The translations under genes were made by a program, and so were the position numbers. Below the pieces are notes generated by a model that was given only the letters and a program-made list of their open reading frames with translations, had not been told where the DNA came from and did not search any database. DNA of 11,622 bases from Verrucomicrobiota bacterium (GTDB lineage Bacteria > Verrucomicrobiota > Verrucomicrobiia > Opitutales > Opitutaceae), in the NCBI GenBank assembly GCA_023457715.1, contig JAEWKR010000060.1:1-11622 (forward strand), in the 5' to 3' direction. Below, in pieces: positions 5,958-11,622 of the stretch; within the stretch, counting starts at the first letter, position 1; each line of letters begins with the position of its first letter.

Positions 5958-6398
5958 TCAGTCAGTTTGTGTGTGATAACGACACGCGGTGAGTGCGACG
6001 ATCGCCAGAACAAGGGAAGCCACGCTCAAGAAGACCAGCGCATAGAAACCGCTGCCGCCGTCGCGGTACACCGAAGCTGCCATCCAGGGAAACACGACCG
6101 CGCCGAGTAGCGCTCCAACGCAGGCCAGCGCCCAAAACCAACGCGTCCGTTCCTTTCGGCGACGCATGGCGTCTGCCTGCGCATCCAAGTCTGCTATGAG
6201 TTCAGCGACTGGGCCGTCGTTTCCCGCCGTCGCAATCTCTGCTTGAAGCTGGTCCGCTCGCAATCGCCAGTACGTCTGGTGTGCTTGCGCCACCACGCCG
6301 CCCGAGAGCTGCAGTGCCCGGCGCATCAGTGCCTCATCCGCGATGCCGAGCCGAATCTCGCGGTCGGCCAGTTCGCAGAGCTGCTGGTAATCACTCAT
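5958..6398 (-). CDS. Small two-helix membrane protein, second gene of a pair
   Basis: The product has 146 residues. The ATG at 6398 overlaps the stop of the upstream gene in the arrangement ATGAGTGA (8-base overlap, 6391-6398), so translational coupling is likely and the longer in-frame start is not needed. Residues 1-85 are a soluble helical part. It includes LSGGVVAQAHQTYWRLRADQ (31-50), which resembles the short 'A..Y...R...L' helical motif seen in many bacterial membrane-linked proteins, then a charged stretch ending AMRRRKERTR. Two membrane segments follow (about 87-109 and 117-138), so the N-terminus is probably cytoplasmic by the positive-inside rule. Function is unknown. Its genetic coupling suggests it partners the five-helix protein encoded upstream. 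Confidence 0.75.
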   Translation of the reverse strand: MSDYQQLCELADREIRLGIADEALMRRALQLSGGVVAQAHQTYWRLRADQLQAEIATAGNDGPVAELIADLDAQADAMRRRKERTRWFWALACVGALLGAVVFPWMAASVYRDGGSGFYALVFLSVASLVLAIVALTACRYHTQTD

Positions 6399-7782
6399 CG
6401 CGGTAGATGTATCGGAGTGGATCTGGGACGTGGGTGGTGCCGACCCGGCCGGCGACGTAACCGGCTTCAGGTCGGAGGAGAGCAGGCCACACGCACCACA
6501 CGGGGAGACGAGGACGCTCGTCGCGGATCTCCGATATGGGCCGGACATCGACGATCACTTCATCCCCGTCTTGTCGGTTTGCTTCAATTCGGCGCTCGAA
6601 GTCCGACTGGAACTCGGGCGGCATCCGTTCACCAACCGCGGCGAAGAGTGGCCTCACCTCCTCGGTCCAGGCGTTGTGGAGGAGAATGTCATCCGGCTCA
6701 GGACCGTCGGAGCCACCGAAAGAAAGCAAGACAGCCCAACCATCGAACACCGGCGCCATGAACGCTCGACCACCGATCCGGGCTTTCGTTTCGGTGACGA
6801 CTTTCGCGATCTCGTCGCGCTCGGACGTTTCAAGCGCGGCTTCCGCTAGGACGGCGGCCCTACCCCGCGGATCGTCATCCTTGGTACCAAACACCAGGAT
6901 TCGGTCCGGGAGGACGATCCATTCCCTGAACCAATGCATCGAGTATTGGCGCAATCTCACGATTGGCTCGGGACCGGACTTAGGAATGGAAGGAGGATTC
7001 CGCCACAGGATCACCTCCTTTTGCGGGCCGTCGCAATTCGTGAAGAAGTAAGCGGTTTGCTGCTCGTCTTTCGTCTCGATCGCGAACTCCAGGTACATGT
7101 CTCCTCGTCGGTATAGCGGGGTATACGAGTATCCCGGCGCGATGTGCACTTGTTTCGGTCGGAGCGGCGCAAACTCAGCAGGCAGGTCACCGCCGCGAAA
7201 TCGTAGAGGCTCCTTCGCCTGTCGGGCCCGCTGCGCCATCGCAATGATTTGCGGTTCGCCCAGACCTTGGACGCGGCGCAAAGCGGCACGGAACGTGACG
7301 TAATCAGCGACGTTTACCGACACGACGGCAAGCACCGGCGCACTCCAGATCGCGAGCGCAATGACGGCGGCCCACATCTTCCGCATGCCCAAACGAGAGT
7401 AGGCGATGCCGATAAGAATGCACAGGGGCGCCAGCCCGCAAAGGGCAACGAACACCGCCATTCCTGTGGTGTACGCCTCAAGCACATACGGATATTCCGG
7501 TTCTCTGTACCGTGAAACAATGCTCAGAGCGCATATCGCGGCAAAGCCGGCGGCGGCTGGGGTCCCGGGAACGATTGCCCACTTGAACCTTGCCGCCAAC
7601 ACCGCAGGGAAAGCGCAAAGGGCCGCGGCCAGCAATAACCAGGCTCGGGAAGGATCGACCGGCACGAGCCCTTCTGGAAATCCGAACATGATCGTTGCCC
7701 AGGCCGCCACAACGATCACAGCGAGCGTCCCAAGCAGGACGCTTCGCATATCATTGCCGAAGGATGGAAACGGGCGGGTCAT
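6391..7782 (-). CDS. Five-helix membrane protein with large soluble C-terminal domain
   Basis: The product has 463 residues from the ATG at 7782 (minus). A TTG at 7854 and an ATG at 7749 are alternatives, and none has a clear ribosome-binding site. Five membrane segments lie at about 14-33, 46-66, 70-90, 105-128 and 136-158. A soluble region of about 300 residues follows, rich in beta-strand and helix and beginning near ALRRVQGLGEPQIIAMAQRARQ. It includes YSYTPLYRRGDMYLEFAIE, AYFFTNCDGPQKEVILWR and VFGTKDDDPRGRAAVLAEA. I do not recognise the family and see no catalytic motif. Its stop overlaps the start of the 146-residue membrane protein, so the two form an operon. The start is divergent to the 275-residue gene across a 143-bp gap (7783-7925) that probably holds promoters for both; in the minus direction TAATAA lies at about 7822-7827. 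Confidence 0.75.
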   Translation of the reverse strand: MTRPFPSFGNDMRSVLLGTLAVIVVAAWATIMFGFPEGLVPVDPSRAWLLLAAALCAFPAVLAARFKWAIVPGTPAAAGFAAICALSIVSRYREPEYPYVLEAYTTGMAVFVALCGLAPLCILIGIAYSRLGMRKMWAAVIALAIWSAPVLAVVSVNVADYVTFRAALRRVQGLGEPQIIAMAQRARQAKEPLRFRGGDLPAEFAPLRPKQVHIAPGYSYTPLYRRGDMYLEFAIETKDEQQTAYFFTNCDGPQKEVILWRNPPSIPKSGPEPIVRLRQYSMHWFREWIVLPDRILVFGTKDDDPRGRAAVLAEAALETSERDEIAKVVTETKARIGGRAFMAPVFDGWAVLLSFGGSDGPEPDDILLHNAWTEEVRPLFAAVGERMPPEFQSDFERRIEANRQDGDEVIVDVRPISEIRDERPRLPVWCVWPALLRPEAGYVAGRVGTTHVPDPLRYIYRDE

Positions 7783-7925
7783 GCGGTACCGGTGGCAACA
7801 ATCAAAACGCGGATGATGCTGGCTTATTAGGAGGAGTGGCTGCGACAGGAGCAAAAAAGCGCGGTCTGGGTGGGGCTCCTACGAGATCGACCTAAGAACG
7901 AGCTCGGGTAAACGTCATAAAACGA

Positions 7926-8753
7926 ATGCCATTCGGCTCTCCTTCACGATTTCGCTCACTCGTTGTGGCCACAGCGATGGTCGCCGCCAGTGTAGCGGCA
8001 CTGTGGCTGAAATGGTCGCTGCTGTCGTTCAACTCGTGGGGATGGCCGACTGATTTCGGGTTGGTCATGACCGTGTTGTTTGCGGTGGGCGTTATCCTGG
8101 CGTTCTCGGCGGCGGCGCTGTCCTCGCTCCCGTGGAGGAGGACCATGCAGGTGATCGCAGGATTCAGCCTGGTTGCGATGATAGTGCTGCCCATCGACGT
8201 GGACGCGTGGCTGCCAGAGCGCAAATACACGTTCCGAAGGGACGACCGATTCCATTCGATCACGGCTAGGCCGCGTATCGAAGACGGGCAATACGCCAAG
8301 ATTCTCGTGCTGGATTCACCAGACAAGACGGACCCGTCCATCCGTATCTTTCTCTGGCCAGAATTGGCGGCTCAGCTTTCCAGTGTGAGCGCGGCCGAGT
8401 TCACGTTGTGGCGAACGCGCGATGTCCTGCTGCCAGGTTGGCGCGTGGAGGGTTACGTTTCCCCGTGGGAGGACCGGCTTGAGACGGTCCAGGTCGGCGG
8501 ACGAATGGTCTACGATGCCCGTATCTGCCCGGTCCACGACATCGCAATGCAACGCCAAGAGGTGCCGATCCGCTACGGTATGCCGGCGTACGGCGAGGCT
8601 TGGGAGACGTTTAAGGGCGGTCCGGGGTTCGTCCTTGGCGGGTGCGTGGTGCAGCCTCAGCGGACCGCCATGGATTACCGATGCACTCGGTGTGCCGACC
8701 AGTATCAGAAGTGGGCCGCGGAAATGAACCGCAGCGAGCCGGAGCGGCGATAA
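7926..8753 (+). CDS. Membrane protein with C-terminal Cys/His metal-site-like domain
   Basis: The product has 275 residues. Three hydrophobic segments lie at about 11-35, 45-66 and 72-92. Residues 95-190 are a soluble beta-rich region. Residues 200-265 carry a conserved-looking module: CPVH (Cys 201, His 204), EVPIRYG (212-218), GPGFVLGGC (Cys 240) and YRCTRC (Cys 253, Cys 256). I recall similar 'C..H...VPI.YG...GGC...YC..C' modules in small bacterial proteins. The spacing suggests a zinc-ribbon-like fold, with Cys 201/His 204 facing Cys 253/Cys 256. Metal binding and function are inference. The start at 7926 lacks a visible ribosome-binding motif. The gene is divergent to the five-helix membrane protein and may share its control region; it converges on the LecA-like gene downstream. 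Confidence 0.75.
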   Translation: MPFGSPSRFRSLVVATAMVAASVAALWLKWSLLSFNSWGWPTDFGLVMTVLFAVGVILAFSAAALSSLPWRRTMQVIAGFSLVAMIVLPIDVDAWLPERKYTFRRDDRFHSITARPRIEDGQYAKILVLDSPDKTDPSIRIFLWPELAAQLSSVSAAEFTLWRTRDVLLPGWRVEGYVSPWEDRLETVQVGGRMVYDARICPVHDIAMQRQEVPIRYGMPAYGEAWETFKGGPGFVLGGCVVQPQRTAMDYRCTRCADQYQKWAAEMNRSEPERR

Positions 8754-8940
8754 TACATACGATAGCCGTCGTCTTGGACGCCGCGCAGAACCGAAATGCG
8801 CAAAGGTGATGAGTTGTCGTCGCGCTGCCTCTCCAACCGCAGCGCCGGTCATCTGCGCGTTTCCGCCAGCCGTTCACGAACTGGAAATCGGAATACGAGC
8901 TAGAGAGCGTGGGGCCTTGGGGCACCGTCCCCATTGTGGC

Positions 8941-8965
8941 GCAGCTCCGCTAGTGCGGAAGCTGC
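8941..8965. terminator. Possible bidirectional terminator hairpin
   Basis: GCAGCT-CCGC, a 4-base loop TAGT, then GCGG-A-AGCTGC gives a 10-bp stem with one bulged A. It lies between two convergent genes, 16 bases past the stop of the LecA-like gene and 190 bases past the stop of the gene on the other strand. No T-run follows on either strand, so it is a weak candidate. The rest of 8754-8981 shows no gene. Confidence 0.35.
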
Positions 8966-8981
8966 AACAGTACGTTTGGAG

Positions 8982-9563
8982 TCATTGGGTCACCAATTCG
9001 CCCTCTACCAGGAATTCTCCTCGATTGTCGGCGTAGCTGATGCAGTCATTGAAACGCACCCGAAGTACGGCTGGGCCCCTCAGCACGGCGGCACTCTTGG
9101 TGCCAAGCTGGAAAGGTACACCGCCAACGCGGCCTACCAAGCTGTAGGAATGGAGCCCTGGAGCCGAAAAACGCTGATCGGCGCGCCCTACACCGTTTAC
9201 GCCACGCTGTCGCCCATCCGCGTTCACTAATGGACAGCCGGGGCACGCGGTGACTTCACCGACGGCAGTTAGGCTCAAGTCCCAAGTTCCCGGTGGCACT
9301 TCGACAATCTGCTGCCAGTCTGACGATGCTTGCACTTTGGCGAAGAAGGGTATGCGCCGATGAGGCGTAACTAGTTCCTGCGTGATCGCCTTACCTTGAG
9401 GGATCTCCAACTCCATGGCAGTCCCTACTGCATCTTTCGGGTGCTGAGAAATCGGGGGCCGGATAAAGTCGTGAAGGTAGGGTTTGCCTGTGACGAAGAC
9501 CAATAGGGATACTACGGCCGAAAGAAACCCAACTGCGCCGACGATCTGCGCACCTTTGCTCAT
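8982..9563 (-). CDS. Membrane-anchored protein with LecA-like (PA-IL type) beta-sandwich
   Basis: The product has 193 residues. Residues 6-25 form one membrane anchor (IVGAVGFLSAVVSLLVFVTG), so the rest is probably outside the membrane. Residues about 85-192 read like the PA-IL/LecA fold. They run from a W-containing strand (PGTWDLSLTAVGEV), a CPGC pair (107-110) and NADGRQRGVNG, to HSYSLVGRVGGVPFQLG (138-154), GPAVLRVRFND (163-173) and ADNRGEFLVEGEL (178-190). In LecA the matching 'ND......NN.G' loop holds Ca2+ and galactose; here Asn 172/Asp 173 and Asp 179/Asn 180 occupy it. Sugar binding is therefore conceivable but unproven, and similarity is by pattern only. The gene diverges from the TIR gene across 320 bp. 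No strong ribosome-binding site precedes the ATG. Confidence 0.7.
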   Translation of the reverse strand: MSKGAQIVGAVGFLSAVVSLLVFVTGKPYLHDFIRPPISQHPKDAVGTAMELEIPQGKAITQELVTPHRRIPFFAKVQASSDWQQIVEVPPGTWDLSLTAVGEVTACPGCPLVNADGRQRGVNGVGRADQRFSAPGLHSYSLVGRVGGVPFQLGTKSAAVLRGPAVLRVRFNDCISYADNRGEFLVEGELVTQ

Positions 9564-9883
9564 GAGTTACTGCTACATGCCCAGAATCCTGTTGTCATGC
9601 AGAATAGCCGATGGACATTGCCCGCGGGTAAGCATTCCGAGACGAGCAATCCGCCGCGCGGTGACGGGGCAGGTTGATGCCGGTAGTGTGATCCATGGCG
9701 AGGCTGGCGCTGTACTTGGATGTATCCAGAGCACATCGTGGGAAGCGTTGCTCGCGCAAAAGCGGCCGCAAAAGTCGCAACCTAGCAGCGCTCCTTCACG
9801 CCGAAAGTTGGCGCATTGATGTTCACCGCCATGATGTCCTTACCATTTGCTATCGTTACAGCCCCTTGGCTACCCTCAACAGC
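9564..9883. other. Divergent control region between LecA-like and TIR genes
   Basis: The frame of the TIR gene stays open back to an ATG at 9695, but the 63 extra residues are basic and unstructured and do not match the Cys-containing N-terminus expected for this family. I treat the stretch as non-coding. It should hold the promoters of both divergent genes; I could not place a convincing -35/-10 pair. No repeat or hairpin stands out. Confidence 0.5.
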
Positions 9884-10597
9884 ATGCCTAGATGCACAGC
9901 GCCAGTCGAAGGCCATCGGTCCGCAAGTGCTGCAGCGGCTTGCCCTGCCTGTCGAGGCCGCTATGGCGGGTATAGTAGCTACAGCGGATACAGTAGCTAT
10001 GGGTCGTACAGCTCGCCATCTTACTCGACGCTATCGAGCAGCGGCGGCGGCGGAAGCAGCGGCGGTCGGTCCGGGCGGACAGCAAGGCCGCGTTGGTCCC
10101 GAGCGGGCTCGGCTGTTTGGTATACGCCCGAAGAGGTTCGGGCTCTCACACCTGTCCGCACCAACGTCGAGAGCCTCGCGAAGCAGCCTGACCTTCGGGA
10201 TGTCTTCCTTTGTCACGCATGGGACGACCGGCAAGGGGCAGCCAAGAAGTTGCACGATCTGCTGGAGTCACGCGGTGTAAAGGTCTGGTTCAGCGAAAAG
10301 GACGTTGGTCTCGGTGTGCCATTGCTTCGCGCCATCGACAAGGGGTTGGCGAACTCACGGGTCGGCATCGTGCTGGTCACTCCTGCATTGCTTCGCCGCC
10401 TCCCTGCAGAAGGCATCGCAGACAAAGAACTTTCGGCACTCCTCGCCCGTGAACGTCTCGTGCCCGTCGTGCACGAAACGACCTACGAGGCCCTCCGAGA
10501 AGTCAGCCCCCTGCTCGGCTCACGAAGCGGCCTGAATACTGCAGAAGAGTCGATGGAAGACATCGCGGCCAAGCTCGCGGAGTTGGTAGCCGTCTAG
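9884..10597 (+). CDS. TIR-domain protein with CxxC N-terminus and Tyr/Ser/Gly-rich linker
   Basis: The product has 237 residues. The ATG at 9884 is chosen because it opens MPRCTAPVEGHRSASAAAAC-PAC, a Cys 4...Cys 20-x2-Cys 23 motif with a GH pair that looks like a small metal-binding knuckle; I recall it at the N-terminus of related TIR proteins. Residues 27-60 are a low-complexity tract of Tyr, Ser and Gly (YGGYSSYSGYSSYGSYSS at 27-44). After a TPEEVRALTPVR helix (81-92) the TIR domain spans about 105-235. DVFLCHAWDDRQGA (106-119) is the box 1 region, VKVWFSEKDVGLG (132-144) the active-site loop, and SRVGIVLVTPALL (158-170) the next strand. TIR domains cleave NAD+ or bind NAD-derived signals, often causing abortive infection. 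At the usual catalytic Glu position, four before Gly 144, there is Asp 140, with Glu 138 nearby. Activity is likely but not assured. It is convergent with the HEPN gene. Confidence 0.92.
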   Translation: MPRCTAPVEGHRSASAAAACPACRGRYGGYSSYSGYSSYGSYSSPSYSTLSSSGGGGSSGGRSGRTARPRWSRAGSAVWYTPEEVRALTPVRTNVESLAKQPDLRDVFLCHAWDDRQGAAKKLHDLLESRGVKVWFSEKDVGLGVPLLRAIDKGLANSRVGIVLVTPALLRRLPAEGIADKELSALLARERLVPVVHETTYEALREVSPLLGSRSGLNTAEESMEDIAAKLAELVAV

Positions 10598-10694
10598 CTC
10601 TACCGCTGGCTGCCGTGCCTGTCGGTATCGGCTTGGGGGCGCCGAACGGAATCACTCCGGTAGGCAGCGATGATTGCCTTCCCGTAGCGAATCA

Positions 10695-11492
10695 CTAGTA
10701 TCGCTTCCAGCAGACTTCGACATTGCGCAGGTGTGCGTGAACGGCGCTTGGAGTGCCCTCATCGAGCTGTTGGACCATCTCACTTTTGGGAATGCCTACT
10801 TGCGCGAGGACCAGCAGCACGACTCTCGCGTAGTCCAATGTCGTCCAGCGGAGGGCATCTAGTTCCGGTTGCCGCACAGTCACCGTACCACCGTGAACGT
10901 GCTGGCTGCGTGCTTCGTACGCATCCTGAACGCACCGGTTAACATCCGTGTCTTGAAAGCCAAAATGACTGAGGAGCGCGGCAGTTCTTTGCCTCAGCTT
11001 CTTCGTCATTTTACCGTGCTCTCGGTCTAGCAGTAAGCTGGCTTCCAGCGAGGCAATCGCGTCCGCGAGCGACTGGGCTGTAGTACAGCTCGCTTGAATT
11101 GCGCCCTTGAACTTCTGAAAGGCGACACGGAGGCTCCGACCTGGCGGGCCTTCGCCGAGGTGTTCAAAGCCGCTTACTACCGGCACATAAACCTCGAAGA
11201 AACGACTGAGCGTCGGAGTGTCAGTTGCATCCAGTCGGTACCGCTTGGCGGGAAGTCCAGAAACCTGTGAATCTGAGAACGTGCCCTCCTCGAGCAACGA
11301 CCAAGGTTCCCACTCCAAGGTATTAAGATACACCTGCCCGAGGCCAAACAGCGAAAAGAGCCCGATCAACCGTTGAGCAGTCCAATACACGTCCCCATGC
11401 GTCGCCGCGAAAACCTCGGTCGCGAGATGAGCGCCACACGGGCACGTAAACGCATTTGCCCTGAACGTTGCCAAGGAGCTGAACGGGTACAT
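10695..11492 (-). CDS. HEPN-domain (ApeA-like) putative RNase effector
   Basis: The product has 265 residues. The ATG at 11492 is the only usual start between it and the upstream in-frame stop near 11574. The N-terminal part has a CPCG motif (residues 17-20) and a mixed region up to about 135 (WEPWSLLEEGTFSDSQ, FFEVYVPVVSGFEHLGEG). The C-terminal part (about 136-235) is an all-helical HEPN domain: SLADAIASLEASLLL, then KLRQRTAALLSHFGF, then AYEARSQHVHGG. The motif Arg 195-x4-His 200 is the signature of active HEPN RNases, and the 'RSxxVHG' form is typical of ApeA-like HEPN proteins in abortive infection. Such enzymes cut tRNA or mRNA after phage triggering. That is family knowledge; the target here is unknown. 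The gene faces the TIR gene tail to tail with a 97-bp gap. No antitoxin nucleotidyltransferase is visible within the window. Confidence 0.78.
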   Translation of the reverse strand: MYPFSSLATFRANAFTCPCGAHLATEVFAATHGDVYWTAQRLIGLFSLFGLGQVYLNTLEWEPWSLLEEGTFSDSQVSGLPAKRYRLDATDTPTLSRFFEVYVPVVSGFEHLGEGPPGRSLRVAFQKFKGAIQASCTTAQSLADAIASLEASLLLDREHGKMTKKLRQRTAALLSHFGFQDTDVNRCVQDAYEARSQHVHGGTVTVRQPELDALRWTTLDYARVVLLVLAQVGIPKSEMVQQLDEGTPSAVHAHLRNVEVCWKRY

Positions 11493-11622
11493 CCGCTGTG
11501 AGCGGCGGGTAGGAACTCGTCGTTTTATGGCGGATAAGAATCCACCTTTTCTTCCGCCGATCTTCTTCGGTTAAGAGACGAAAGGGTCTTCTTCCGTGGG
11601 TGGTTTTTCTTCGCTCCGGTGA
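11493..11622. other. Right-edge sequence upstream of the HEPN gene, no supported gene
   Basis: These 130 bp should carry the HEPN promoter. The minus strand has repeated purine-rich GAAGAA triplets (TTCTTC on the plus strand, at about 11550, 11562 and 11589). A 15-codon plus-strand frame at 11527 (MADKNPPFLPPIFFG) is too short to call. Confidence 0.4.

Noticed and set aside
8754..8981. Additional small gene between the two convergent genes
   Set aside because: The open frames there lack ribosome-binding sites and domain patterns, and they partly overlap the neighbouring genes on the opposite strand.
9695..9883. Extended N-terminus of the TIR protein from an ATG at 9695
   Set aside because: The 63 added residues are basic, without domain or conserved pattern, and the Cys-containing start expected for this protein type begins at 9884.
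11527..11574. Short frame MADKNPPFLPPIFFG near the right edge
   Set aside because: Only 15 codons with weak upstream support; not enough to call a gene.
1..11622. CRISPR array
   Set aside because: No set of evenly spaced identical repeats was seen; all repeats found are palindromic elements or the short heptamer array.

Overview
The window is GC-rich DNA, visibly richer on the left (about 1-2200) than on the right. It carries an encoded-CCA tRNA-Asp, several families of imperfect palindromic intergenic repeats, a GH13 remnant and many small accessory genes. The style fits a Verrucomicrobiota bacterium of the Opitutaceae type. That assignment is an inference from memory of similar proteins and repeats; no marker gene in the window proves it.

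Left part (1-2430), ordinary chromosome with scars: the 3' end of an unrecognised gene; a heptanucleotide repeat; a secreted GH13 alpha-amylase remnant in which a signal peptide runs straight into the C-terminal part of the enzyme; the N-terminal half of a LysE/RhtB exporter on the minus strand, broken next to a three-way palindromic repeat; and a tRNA-Asp(GTC) with a plausible promoter. The tRNA CCA end is shared with the first bases of a cluster of nested palindromic repeats.

Middle (2430-4290): a small complete GIY-YIG nuclease-like protein, a 207-residue protein whose C-terminal part resembles the ParB/sulfiredoxin fold, and about 575 bp of mainly non-coding DNA with two repeats, two very short doubtful reading frames and a perfect 14-bp palindrome.

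Right part (4286-11492), accessory genes: a long rhomboid intramembrane protease with a large extra domain; a convergent minus-strand pair of membrane proteins whose reading frames overlap; a divergent plus-strand membrane protein with a conserved Cys/His C-terminal domain; a minus-strand membrane-anchored protein with a LecA-like beta-sandwich; a plus-strand TIR-domain protein with an N-terminal CxxC region and a Tyr/Ser/Gly-rich low-complexity linker; and, convergent to it, a HEPN-domain protein with an intact R-x4-H motif.

TIR NADase-like and HEPN RNase-like effectors are hallmark domains of bacterial immunity, so 8982-11492 is the best candidate for an undescribed system. No sensor, nucleotide cyclase or helicase partner is visible, and the genes are not in one operon, so joint function is only a hypothesis.
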